Below are positions 33,340-44,644 of a stretch of DNA of 64,000 nucleotides, piece by piece. The stretch comes from Diplosphaera chodatii (lineage: Eukaryota > Chlorophyta > Trebouxiophyceae > Prasiolales > Stichococcaceae), in assembly GCA_032358165.1 (NCBI GenBank), contig JAALGY010000028.1, positions 434,001 to 498,000 of the forward strand, written 5' to 3'. The notes under the pieces were generated by a model. That model saw only the letters and a program-made list of their open reading frames with translations. It did no database searches and had not been told where the DNA came from. Every line of letters starts with the position of its first letter. Within the stretch, counting starts at the first letter, position 1. Both the position numbers and the translations under genes were made by a program.

Positions 33340-35500
33340 TGGAGCACGCCCGCTGGAACGCTTGCATCAGCGCAGGCTGATTGCGGTCGGCTATGAAAAG
33401 CTCATCCCGGGACATGTCGCACAGCACCTGCGTTGGTACAACATCGAGAGCACTGAATTCCTCTCTGGCAAGTCCGGGAAGCCAGCCGACTGGAGCCGGA
33501 TGGGGTGTGTCCTCGCTACAGCATCTGCACAATTGCGTGGGGGGAGCTACCTGCAGCGCCGGGAACGCTTTGCCGAGGAGGTTGCCCTGGATGAGCAGGT
33601 CCTCCTCCAGGATGTCGTTGCCCCGCTTCATGTCGCAGAGCAGCGAAGGCACCTGCGACACCAGGCGTGCTCCAGCTGCTCCTCTTCATCATGCAACTCA
33701 ATGGCGGATGTGGTCGTGGTCAGGCAACCTCAACTGCATGTGCGTCCAGCCCACCAGTGCCGGCTCGTCGCTGTGATGCCCGCACAGCTTGCACTCCCGG
33801 GTGCCCAGGTTGTAACCGGCCGACTTCTTGCAGCGCTGGCAGGCCTCCTGGTAGAAAGACAGGTCCGCGCCTGCGGTGTGTGAGCAGCCAGGTGGTTGGT
33901 GTTGGTGTGTGTGTGAATGTGATAGGCAGTTGCAAGCAGCATGGCTGGTGGCCGGAGTGCAGGCAGCTGGCGCTGGAGGTGGTTGTTGCCTGGTAGCTTG
34001 AGCTGTAGTGTGGCATCAGCCACCGTCACAACGTGCCCTTCGAGGGGCCTGTGCAGTGCTGTGTTCACCGCGTTGCGGGCCTGTGAGCGTGACAGCACAG
34101 CTGCTGACAGCTTCAGATGGTGGCGTGTCAACATGTAGCATGCGGTGAAAGGACATATGGGATGATGCGTCGCACCGCCAGGTCGAACTTCTGCTTGTAC
34201 TCGTCCTGTGTCAGCTCGAATACGAGCGTCTGCGAGCTGGCATTCAGTTGCAATGGCACCTTGTCTAGCCAGTGTGTTCTCCGCACGCGGAGAAGCAAGT
34301 ACCCCTGAAGCATGCACAACAGGCGGTAGCCCATGCACATCGAGTGTGCAGATTGTGGATGCAGCAGGGGCTGTTGCATACCTTGGGGTGGCCCTGGCTC
34401 GCTCGCGCTGCAAAGTCGTTTTGCAGCTGCTGGGTGTTGCCCTGCCACGAGTCGCCAAATATTTTCACCTGCATCCACGGGTGCGCCCGCGTCATGTTGT
34501 CGGTACTGCAGAACTCGTGTGCCAGGTCAGCCGTCGTGCCATGCTGCGTACCTGGAGGTTTTCGTTTGTCGATGATATGGCGGTCACTGAAATGACGCCA
34601 GGGCCACCTCCTGCTGCCCTTGGCGGATAGTGGTGGATGTCGATGCTTGCGACCATGGCATTGGTCAGGGCTCCCTCTGGCAGCGCCGCAAGGCTCTGCA
34701 GCAGACGCACAATAGTGGTTGTGCATCCTGTTGTCACAGATGCTGGCACGTGGGCTGTGCTCGCCGCCAGGACTGCGCACGTTTGGCAGGTCATCAGTGG
34801 CGGCGTTGGGGGCGGTTGGAATGAGGATGACGCTGGTGCGGGGGTAGGCATTGTTGATCTTCACGTCGTCTGCAAAGTGGTAGTACGCAGACACCCATCT
34901 GTTGTCGTTGATCCCTGGGAAGTCGGCGCTGTTCATCTTCTCGGCGACGCCGTTGCTGAAGGTAAACGTGAGGCCTGCGCAAGTGCATATACACAGATGG
35001 ATCTGCCTGATGCTGCTGCGCCAGGATGCAGGCTGGCGATGCGGTCAGGTGTGCTACACAGCTGCTCACGCACCTGGCTCCATCGTTTTGGCCTGCGCAT
35101 TGGAGGCGCGCACACGCAGTCCCCACAGCTTGCCCACATCTGGAGCCTCGACGCCCACAACGGCGTAGAAGCCGCCAGGTCGTGCTATGGGGGTCAAAGT
35201 CATGACCCGCATGTCCACCTGCGGCATGTCCGCAGGCGACGAGGTCATCACGATCCCATGCACTGCATGCCCTCGGATGCCGTCGTCGCCTGATGAACCA
35301 CGCCGCGATGAGGGTGCATGCTCGGTGGGCAAGCCTCTCAACGGCTGATGTGCTGACCGGGTGCACTGGCCGGCCCAGGTTCCAGATGATGTCGAGCCCG
35401 CGGTCCGGCTGGCCCTCCGCCATGGTGCCCTCTATCGTATGTGCTGCACCGCTGTCGGTGATGCGGCCGCCTGTGGCGCGACTGCTGACGGACCGCTTCA
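33340..35500 (-). CDS. multi-exon gene with Cys-rich segment, unrecognised
   Basis: A series of coding-like minus-strand segments flanked by plausible splice sites. About 35310-35500: DSGAAHTIEGTMAEGQPDRG. About 35100-35290: ARPGGFYAVVGVEAPDVGKL. About 34800-34960: FPGINDNRWVSAYYHFADDV. About 34580-34700: EGALTNAMVASIDIHHYPPR. About 34430-34530: AHPWMQVKIFGDSWQGNTQQ. About 34150-34300: DKVPLQLNASSQTLVFELTQ. About 33740-33870: DLSFYQEACQRCKKSAGYNL followed by GTRECKLCGHHSDEP. About 33350-33650: LCDMKRGNDILEEDLLIQG and LCDMSRDELFIADRNQPALM. The paired CxxC motifs followed by Gly-Tyr resemble extracellular ephrin-receptor-like Cys repeats, and the upstream part could be an extracellular sensor or binding domain. 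That is a guess. No signal peptide or membrane span was located and boundaries are approximate. Confidence 0.45.
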
Positions 35501-36180
35501 ATCACAAGCGTTCCGAGGCCTGGGAAGCACTCTCTTCGCCTGTGAGCCCGAAGCCCTGCAGACGTCCTGGTACAATCTCCGGAACGCATGTCAGATCAGG
35601 GCACGTGCAGGTTTACGTCAGGTGCAGCCTCCAAGGGACAGTAAATAATCCTGCACGTCGGCACCTGAGGACCGAATCCTGCTGCTGCCGGGCCCTTGCA
35701 ATCGTTGTTGCACCAGCGCAGGGCCCAAGCAACCGTATGCGCGTCGCCTACCGGCACGCTGCAAGCGTTGTGCGATCGATTGTTGTGGTGTTCGGGATGC
35801 GTGGTCGGACAGGTCGCTTGCCCAGCCCGTTGGATGGCATGGGTGTACAGCCAGAGGAAGCAGCGCAGCGCTTCACACCTCTCAGTCTGCCATCAGGCCC
35901 AGTTGCTCGCGATCAGTAGAGGGGGCACGCCACTACTTCCAGGCGGGTAGCGGCATGGTGGCGCACAAGAACCCAGGTGCTCAGCGTGTTTTTCGCTTGT
36001 CCCAGCGCCCCAGGCCTGTTGTACAATACGATGCTGCGGCAGCAGACGCGCCGCTGTGCTGATTTTTTCATCTGTGTGGCCCAGCATGTTCGAGCCGTTC
36101 CATCGATGGCGGGTTGTGTCTGTATCTCGATCTGTGCAGTCAGAGTGGGTGCCTGCACCAGTGGCAGCAGCCGGAGGGCG
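35501..36180. other. no gene resolved
   Basis: This lies between the Cys-rich minus-strand gene and the possible transposase remnants. Open frames on both strands lack splice context or motifs. Confidence 0.3.
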
Positions 36181-36185
36181 GAGAC

Positions 36186-37316
36186 ATGGTGACTCCAATC
36201 ATCACTGGAATGATGACGCCATGGCAGCAGGAGCAGCTGCTGGTGCATCGCGGCGTGCTGACCACGGATGCCACCTGCGGCACCAACATACAGTAACAAG
36301 CAAGGCAGGCCCTCGCTAGCTGTACCCCCTGCCATATGGCATGCTCGCTCAGTTCTTGTAACCAGTCCAGGTGTCACTGACCACAGCACATACGGTGCCG
36401 TTGATTGTGTAGCAAGTCAGTGAAGCTCCACCGTCCTGCGGCCTTCGATTCCAATGTGCATCTGTCTGTGCAGAACCCACTGATCACCTCCGTGGGCCCG
36501 GACGGGCGGCGCCGGCGGGGTTTCCCTGGCGGTGGTGGGTGCGGGTGAACGGTTTTTGCCAGCCTCACGCACGCGCCGAACGCGGCGTCGGAAACCTGCT
36601 ATGCTGGCAGAAGGTCGGGGGGTGTGGCGGCACGCGCCGGCCGCGCCGCCCTCAGGGCAGGAGTCCAGGTACGAGGCTGTTTATGAGGCTGTCGGTGCAT
36701 GTGCAGATCAATGAATCTGCCCGGATGCACGTGATACACTGTAGCGCTCGAGACTCGCACCTCTCAGCACTGCAGAGCCTGATTATGTGTGCTGCTGGAT
36801 GACCACAGGCGCTGTACGACCGCTGGGAGCGCAGGTACCCGGCAGTGATGTCCTACATCCGCACGGGGAACCAACCCAAAGCAGGTAGGTACGGCATGGC
36901 CCAGCCTGTACCGTGTTCCAGGCCGTCTGCTGCAGCTGCGTATCGTGTACATCTCGAAAAGGGGGCCAGGCAGCTGATATGCATATGTGCCCAGCTACAG
37001 CATCTGACCACAGAATTGTTTGCATGTCCCTCTTTGTTGGTCACCCGCAGATGCGCATGCCCATGGCCGTGATCTGAATGCAGTCATGTGGCAGCTGGCC
37101 TGCCAGCAACAACACACCCGAGAAGCAGCGTATGTCCGAGCGGCGCGGTGTGTACTCTGCAGGACAGCGGCTGTGGCGGCAGCGGCGGCAGCACCGAGGC
37201 CCCCGCCGCTGTCCTGGGGTGCAGCGGCAGGATGGGGCGCCACGTACGCCGTCAGCCACTGCGCTGCGGTTGCTGGCATGCGGCGTGGCGGTCGCACCCG
37301 CAAGCCGCTGCAGGTG
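36186..37316 (+). mobile_element. possible MULE-type transposase remnants
   Basis: Three plus-strand patches. About 36186-36298: MVTPIITGMMTPWQQEQLL, then VLTTDATCGTN, which resembles the first catalytic Asp block (D-x-T-F/Y-G-T-N) of MULE/SWIM transposases. About 36808-36883: ALYDRWERRYPAVMSYIRTG, with acceptor and donor signals. About 37160-37316: WGATYAVSHCAAVAGMRRGG, then RTRKPLQ and a good donor. The expected follow-on of the MULE block (a hydrophobic strand with a second Asp) is not seen, and no terminal inverted repeats were found. It may be an unrelated host gene. Confidence 0.25.
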
Positions 37317-37935
37317 AGCACACCAGTCGACCAACGAACGCGCAGCCGCACAGCCTGTTCTTGCTGAAGCATGCCAGGCGGCAGCGGGCAGATGCACGAA
37401 ATTTCGAGCTGAGGGACCCTGGCTGCAGGACTTTGCCAGCAACTCTGCTGGTGTCAGCCTTTCAGATGCGCATGGTGCTGATGTTCTAGGACGGCACTGC
37501 CAGGCGGCGGCTACCCGCTCAACCATAGTCGTGATACCGCCAGAACCACAAGGTCTGACTGGTGTGCTGTGTGTGCTACAGGATGGAAGCGAGCGGTGGC
37601 AGCGCATTCCATTGATCGGTCGATGTGCCTACGCTTGCCAGTGGACGCCACGTGAAAGGCGCACAGCGCGCCGCATCGAGCTGCTGTATGTGGAGTAACG
37701 ATGTGTAGGTGGACTCCCGTAACTGTGGACGAGTATTGTTGTAGAACAGACAACAGCGCTGCGGGCGCAATCCTGTTAGCATGAAAACACTCCTATACAA
37801 GTAATGCATGCCGACGGGTTGCGTTGCATCTTTGAATTTTCTCAATGTTGGCTGCAGCCAAAACAGTTGCAGACGCACAGAGTGTCGCTACTAAAACGAA
37901 CTTTTTCACACAAGCCGTTTCCGCCGAAAAATTCA
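37317..37935. other. intergenic, nothing recognised
   Basis: No coding exon or motif is supported in this stretch before the tRNA gene. Confidence 0.3.
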
Positions 37936-38009
37936 AGCGCCATCTGAGGGTCGAACTCAGGACCTTCCGCTTAGGAAACGGACGCTCTAGTCCACTGAGC
38001 TAAAAGCGC
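37936..38009 (-). tRNA. tRNA-Arg (anticodon CCT)
   Basis: On the minus strand, 74 bases fold as a cloverleaf: D-arm TAGCTCAGTGGACTAGAGC, anticodon stem TCCGT/GCGGA around loop TTCCTAA (anticodon CCT), and T-arm CTGAG-TTCGACC-CTCAG. The acceptor stem GCGCTTT/ATGGCGC has one T-G pair and one T-T mismatch at position 6. A T5 run at 37931-37927, a few bases after the 3' end, is a good RNA polymerase III terminator. Confidence 0.93.
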
Positions 38010-38109
38010 GAAGGGTGCCTTTCGCCATTTCTCGTAAGCTATGTACAGTACGCAATTGTGTGATGGCTATTCCGCGGTATCAGCATTGGGTACTGTACAT
38101 TCACCTTCA

Positions 38110-38638
38110 GCATTCGGCGGCAGCGGCGGTGGTGGCAGCCAAGACGCAAGAGCGGATCCTGCGTGCCTGCGACGCGTTCGTGCCCAGGGAAATAACCCCG
38201 CAAGCATTTAGGCAATGCTGGCGGCTTGCGTGTTATTGCTCCACGACACGTAGTGTGGTAGCGTGGTCACACCAGCGTCAGCTGTGCAGCTCACTGTCAA
38301 GACGAGCCAATGCACGCTGCTCTGCAGCTGAATCAGGAGCGTTGACGTCAGCGCCATGCAGGATTCCCAAAGTTGGCAGCGGAGCTCAGCCAGCATATTG
38401 GCCAGCCAGCTCCGCAGGGTGCTGAGGCAGTCGAATGTCTGGCCTCAGTTGTAGAGCGAACTCTGCTGCAAAAGCACCAAGAAAGTCTGATGGCAGCAGC
38501 TTGCATTGCCTTGCCTATACACAGCAAAGCCAGTGTGCATCTGGAACATGCACACGAATCTTTTGGCAGTGCCCCAGATGGCAGAACTGGACGTCAATGC
38601 AGTGCACTCAAAGCTGCATGCGGAAACGGGTGCAAGGT

Positions 38639-38691
<53 letters not shown>

Positions 38692-38830
38692 GCACCGGCA
38701 GCATTGACACCAGGTGTTGGGCCTGCAGCTGCGGGCGCCAGACATCTGATGACGGCACGCCTGCAGCTGGGGTAATTGGCGGTGTGTGTCTGGAGACTGG
38801 GGTGCCTCTGCATGGTGTATGCTTATGACT
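38110..38830 (+). CDS. fragmentary plus-strand gene around a CAG tract, unrecognised
   Basis: Coding-like segments: about 38112-38190, SAAAAVVAAKTQERILRACD; about 38367-38510, FPKLAAELSQHIGQPAPQGA, then VVERTLLQKHQESLMAAA; and about 38577-38636, MAELDVNAVHSKLHAETGAR, directly followed by GGTCAGCAGC, which may be a donor or the start of an Ala/Gln/Ser run. The helical, charged character suggests a real protein, but exon joins are not settled and I recognise no family. Confidence 0.35.
38639..38691 (+). repeat. (CAG)n microsatellite
   Basis: About 16-17 uninterrupted CAG triplets end in CAGCGGCACCGGCAGC. Depending on frame this would encode Gln, Ser or Ala (Leu, Ala or Cys on the other strand). 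It lies next to a possible splice donor. Confidence 0.95.
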
Positions 38831-38869
38831 TTGCACGTTAGTTATCCGTACGGCATGAACCCACCGGAC

Positions 38870-38896
38870 ACATGGCCAGCAGCTAGCTGGCCATGT
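38870..38896. repeat. perfect 11-base inverted repeat
   Basis: ACATGGCCAGC, a 5-base loop AGCTA, then GCTGGCCATGT. It could form a hairpin. It lies between the fragmentary plus-strand gene and the 3' end of the first F-box gene, so a role at a transcript end is conceivable but unproven. Confidence 0.8.
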
Positions 38897-39381
38897 GGTC
38901 GTGGGCAGGCGAGCGGTAGCGGGCCATACGGTATGATCGTGTCTGAGCACCTTCAACGTGTGCACCCGGTTGCCTTTGAATAGAGTGCATGGCAGCTGTG
39001 TCGTTGGTTCCAGTGATGTCGTCCAGACACGATGTGGGTGCCAGCAGACGCTTGAGCGGTACAAAGCTCCTGTTTATACCATTTGTCACCTACTACCATA
39101 AGCATTTAGCCTCACTGCTACAGATGTTGACTGCTATACACATGCGTGCGCAGGCTTGAAAGCCGAGAAGGAGTGATCAAAGGACCATGCCCCTGCTCGG
39201 GCAACACATCCAACACGTGTTGTATGCCTACAGCACATGCTTGGGTGGCACAACCAGACCCTGGCATTACCCGATGCAGATACACATTGTGGCAAGCTTG
39301 TGACGTCCTGCGATATCCATCATACCAGCACCGTACCCTATGCCCCCAGCTCATGGCCATTGACTTCTCTACACTCACCCG
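38897..39381. other. intergenic, 3' flank of F-box gene A1
   Basis: No coding exon is supported in this stretch. Confidence 0.3.
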
Positions 39382-42300
39382 CTACCAGTAGTAATCCTGC
39401 GAGTCGTCCCACAGCCAGTGATGCGGTTCCAGCGCAGGCCAGCGGCTGCGCGCAGGGTCATTTGCAGCTGCACCCAGCGTGCTTTGTCGCGGCCACCGCC
39501 GCGGCCGGCGCCCCGGCAGGCCCCGCGGGGCGCAGCTCGTAGCTGCAGCCCTCTAACGACAGATTGCCGCCCACTGCTTGACGCTGCACCAGTTGCGAGA
39601 CAGCCAATCGTCACTCAAGCCCTGCATGTGCGTGGCGCATCTACAACTGGCATGATTATACAGCACGGCATCCACTTTGAGGTTCAAGTGCGCTGCGGCA
39701 CCGCCTATGCATTGCTACATGCTATCCGAGGTCCTCGAGCTCAGCAACATGGCGAAGATCTGCATGCCTGGTGACGCTGGCAGCTTTAAGTCGCTCAGAC
39801 ACAAACACGGGACATGTGGTTGAGGTCCTGGCAAGAATTGTCCACCCTGATGGAGGTCGGTGAAACACTGTTTGCAAGGCAACCATATGCACACCAGTAC
39901 ATCCTTGGGCGCGTTGAGGACGCGTAGGTGAGGCAAGCCGGCCGCCAGGTGCGTCAGCTCCGAGGTAATGTCCTTCGTCCACCGCAGGGTGCAGAGATTC
40001 AGCACGGTCAGCTGCTGCAGTGCTGCAAGCGCTCTCAGGTGCCGCACCTCGATCACCTGGTCATGGAGGTGGGACATGTCATCAGTTCCAGGGTGCACAC
40101 CACATAGGCAGCAGCCTGTTGGCAGTTTGCCGATCCAAACAGGGTGACATCAGCCGTCCAAGGTTGTACCCAGCAGACTGTGAGGGAGTTATTGCTTTGG
40201 CGACACAAGGTGCAGCAGGATGCACCATGCATGTGCGCTCAGATGCTTGAGGCTTGCCTACCGGGACTGCGCTGTCAGCCACCCTGAAGCTACATTCGTC
40301 ATCCACCTGCAGCCATGTCAGCCTGCTGCAGGCAGCCAGGGCCTGCAACAAAGCCCCAAGATGATTCACTCTGCTACATGCATGCCTCTTGCACCAGCAG
40401 CAACAACGGCACGCTGCCAGCACCATGGACACTGCGTGGTTCGACTGTACATACCTCGAGCATACTGTGCAGTGGGCTGCTTCTGCATACGGTGTCCATC
40501 TCGATGCTGAGACGTTGCAGGTGCTCAAAGCAGTGCAATCCTGCAGTTCCAGTGTGCTGTGAGTGCAGGAGCACGCACGCACGCAGCATGCAGGTCTCTG
40601 CATTGTGGACCTTCTAACTTGTCCTGCCGACTTGCATGAGATGCTGGGGACGACACACTCCTGCAAGATTGGTAAGCACACCTCTGAGGACGTTTGCTTC
40701 CCGGTAGTCCTCGGCTGCAGACGCTGCGGCCACATGAAGGCTCAGGCAGCGGAGCTCGGGAAACCACGGCATTGCTGACAGTGCCTGCACTTTGTACATG
40801 GTCATGACTGATGGATGTAGGCTTCTGAAAATGCCAGCATTGCGCCATGCACACGCTGCAAGCCATGCCACCCACTATACAGGCAGCCAGCAAGCGCATG
40901 GCAATGTTGCGTTCTAGCAGGCACACCTCTGGAAGGCGGCAACGCAGGTGCAGCTGGCTGCAATGTGTCAACGGCGTCATATCAAGCTTCCGCAAATCAG
41001 GGGCAATGCCTCCCTCATGCAGCGGCATCTGCAGTCATGCACTCTTTCAGCTCTGAAGGAACAACAACAGCAACTAGAACTACCCCACCAAAAATAACAG
41101 TGGTATTTCAACATACCTTTGCATACTCTTTGGGTTCCGACCTTCTTGCCCGGCTCACATCACACACATCCAGGTGAGTGAGCATGGGACAATGCATCAA
41201 TGCTGCGGGCACCAGGCTGTAATGTCTATTCTGCTCATAGCATGCATCGTGTATTTGCAGCCACTCCAAGCGGGGACCAAGCGCAGCAAGCATAGCGTCT
41301 ACGGCGCTGCAGAGTGCAACACCGTCAGGTTGACTCAGTAGATGAGTGCTTGTGTACCAACCTAAGACGTGCACTTGCATGTGTGCAGATGCCACACAAG
41401 CAGCCCGATGACCCCTTCTCTGACCAGAAATGCACATTGCACACCCGAGCAAATGCCACATCTGACATGCAGCCGATCATCACAGTACTGTATATACATC
41501 TGCAAGCACCTTGCAGTGCCGGTGGTCACTGGCATGGTAGTATTCAAAGCTGTGAGACTGGTGAGCCGGGCAATAGCAGCCATCGCTTGCTCTGTCATAA
41601 AAGCACTGCACGATAGATGCAGTGTTTCCAGGCCTGCATCGAGGTACACAACAAATATGGTGGTGGTGCATGATACCAGAAGGGGATCACAAAAGCACAG
41701 ACATCACAGCACACTCAGCAAGCCCAAAAGATGTTCTAGAAGGCAGTCCAAACAAAACTACGGGCACCTGTCATGGTACTGACAGCTGCATCCAGGCTGA
41801 TCGGCTCGAGGTGACCGTAGTTCTCCACGATTCTCAGGTGCTGCAGGTTGCTGAGCTTTGCCAAGTGGCAGTACCCTGCATGACAAAGATGATATTATAT
41901 ATAAATTGGCACTACCAAGCAGGATCTCGACAGTTGTCCTGGGATAATCGGCCCAGCCACATAAAGCTTTCACCACGTATGTACCCGACTGCATGTCAGC
42001 ACCATTGTACTCTACAGCTATGCACCGTAGAGCACGCTGCGGCATGCCTGCATCGGTTGCCAGCTCTCCACAGTTATAAAGATTCAGTGCCCGAAGCTGT
42101 GGCAGTGCCTCTGCCAATGTTGCTATATCCTCATCGCGTTTGCAGCTCCGCTTATTCTTTGCGCCTAGTGCCAGCGCTGTGAGGTGGCTGCACATCATAA
42201 TGCTCGTGGATCAGTGGTACTTGTGCATGTATGCACTTGAAAGCGAGTTCGGCAGGGTACAGCCACAGCCCACCTGAGCTGTGAAAGAGGTGATGGGTCG

Positions 42301-43601
42301 GCCAGCGCAGACAGGCGCAGAGTTTGCAGAGTTGTCAGGTTTGCAATCACCCTCATCATCTCGGGATCAAGCCTCCAGAGCCGCTTGTGGGTAACCACTA
42401 ACTTTGTCAAGGTTGTCAGGTTTCGAAGACCCTGAAGCGAAACCACGTTGTTGAACCCCCGCAAGATAGAGTGATCAGCTTGGTCTGCTGTATGTGGCGC
42501 AGGCACTAAAGGGAGGAGCCGACATGCACCCACAGTTGAAACGCCTTGCAACCAGCAGTACTACCTCGTAGTCGTGCATGTACCGATTGCAGTCAAGCAA
42601 CAGCGTCTTCAGGCTAGCGAGGTGCGGCTGCAGGAGGTTGAGGTTATCCTCCACAACCTGTGAGAGGCAGCAAGTTGATTGTGCAGTTGATGCTGCATGG
42701 GGTCGCGCAGGTATGAACGTGGTGCTACACAAAGCAAGCCCATCAGTCAATGCAATGCATCGGGCTGAAGATGCCCTGCAGCTCATCAGCCAGGGGTGTC
42801 GTATGCCCATCTTTGCACGAGTACCTCAAGTAACACTGATACTGTGCAGCTGGATGTGCAACCTGCAGAGTGGACATACCGGGCAGGACAAGGTGCGCAA
42901 GCTGCAGACGCCTTGGAGCACAGAGGCCATCCACTGTGGTCGCTGCTCCCCCAGTGGCCGACGGGCAACATGCAGGGACGTCAGGCTGCTGGGCGCCTGT
43001 ATGGTATGCATGCTGATTCAGTTTGTTCGAACGGCAGGCAGCTGTGTGTCCCAAGGCACAGTGACAGCTTGGCAGGCAACCTCATACACATGCATATGAT
43101 CTGACAGCGGGTGTACTGTAGCTGCTAATCAGTTGACACGTCAACTGGCTGGCTGCCATATCACAGCATTGCACCTTTGCAAGGTATCTGTCCAGCTCGC
43201 AGGGGGGCAGGTCAGCGGTGCTGAGGTGGCGCAGCGGGTAGCGGTGCCGCAGCGCCAGCTCAATGAAGCCCGGGTGCTGCGGCTCTGCACTGTACAGTGC
43301 ACCCCTTGACGCCTGACAGAACCTGCACAACATGATGAACCTGTCAGCGCTAGAGGCCAGTCGTGCGCATTGCTGCGTGGAACGTGCATGGTCGAGTGCG
43401 GCATCGTACCAGAGAAGGGGGTTTCGCAGACCATGAAGTCATATGCAGTTTAGAGCACACACACCTTGTGTCGACCAGGTGGCAGTTTGCAAGATCGTCT
43501 AGGTCTTGCAAGAAGCTGCATATATGCTGCAGCAGCTCTGGAGGCAGCGCTGATATATACATCTTGTGGTCTGCGCCCGTCTGCCCGGGGTGGCAAGCCA
43601 T
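39382..43601 (-). CDS. F-box/LRR protein, family A, copy 1
   Basis: The start ATG is at 43601. The F-box exon 43465-43601 carries ALPPELLQHICSFLQDLDDL, then ANCHLVDTR. The next exon 43175-43322 (IELALRHRYPLRHLSTADLP) joins in phase. About a dozen further short exons then encode LRR-type segments, mostly at these places: 42890-43010 (MASVLQGVCSLRTLSCPV), 42580-42660 (LQPHLASLKTLLLDCNRY), 42280-42450 (LRNLTTLTKLVVTHKRL), 42000-42195 (LAEALPQLRALNLYNCGEL), 41810-41880, 41510-41640 (GLETLHLSCSAFM), 41110-41310 (LGPRLEWLQIHDACYE), 40640-40780, 40460-40550, 40250-40350 and 39890-40080 (LAALQQLTVLNLCTLRW). The last exon ends RWPALEPHHWLWDDSQDYYW and stops at 39382. Known: F-box proteins bind Skp1 and bring substrates held by their LRRs to Cullin1 ubiquitin ligases. 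There is no signal peptide or membrane span. Not all exon borders are fixed. Confidence 0.8.
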
Positions 43602-44644
43602 CACTCCCCTCTTTTGGTAGCGAAACCGAAGTTAATCAGATTTCTAGCTCCTGCATGACATACAGCAGCGAGGTCGAGAATCCGGCAAGTAAGCGGCTGA
43701 TGGAGCACTGTATATATGTGCTGTTGGTGTTCATGCGTCAGTGTAAGCCTTGGAGGCAGGTGTTGACGTGCATCATGCCGCCTGATGTATTGTTCCACCT
43801 GCCAGGAGTCAAAAGACGAGCCGAGCTTGATTGGAGGTCGTCACCTCTCTGCTGGATGCGTTGCTGCCAAATTTGCATCAGTAGCGAGTGCAGCACCGCA
43901 GCTGCAGCAGGCTGCACTATTACTGTGCACAATCGCAGATGCCCTGGGAGCGCGATTCCACTGCCGAGCCTGATTCGCACGGTTGCAGCCAGCAAAGAGC
44001 ATCTCACGACCACAACACTTGTTGGCAGGGTGCGGCTAGGGACGGTCACCACAAGGGGCGTGAAAAGGAGCATGCCGCCGTATATATCAGAGATGTGCTT
44101 CGATCGAGATCAGACATTTTACGGCTTCTACCCAGTGAGCCGGCAGAGGATGTTGCCTACGTGGTGATGGCATCAGAAATGTCATCAGGTGCACCAACGT
44201 GTTTTTCTTGGGTACAAAAAGCAGGCGCGACTGCTGCGGCCATTGCATGCGAGTCACAGACCTGCACCTTTGTTGAGGTGTATATATGTGGGTAGCTCAT
44301 CATCTGACTGGTGGCACACTGTCTCAAGGCACCTGTGTCAGCGCAGGTGACATCCAAACCTCGCGTACAATATATTTTCGCTTGCGGACCCTTGTCTAAA
44401 CACGTCACTTCATCCAGACTACCTCCAGACTGCATCCAGATTTTATATTAGGCCGGCATCGCGTCACACCGTGTGGCGACACCAAGCTTCTGATTTATCT
44501 TCCTCGCAACATGCGGATTCGGGGACAGCAAGCAGGCTGTCCCATGGGGCGGTATTGCTGGATGGAACTCATTCTGACGCAGAATATGGACGTCGGCAGC
44601 AGTGGCACTTGCATCCCAGGAACCATGGTGGTGCCGCCGCTGCA
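43602..44644. other. intergenic between F-box genes A1 and B2
   Basis: This holds the promoter side of A1 and the 3' flank of B2. TATATATA-like runs occur near 43711, 44081 and 44279. No coding exon is supported. Confidence 0.4.

Noticed and set aside
38404..38830. Leu-rich and Ala-rich proteins predicted across the CAG tract on both strands
   Set aside because: They are produced by the triplet repeat itself. Only short flanking segments look coding.
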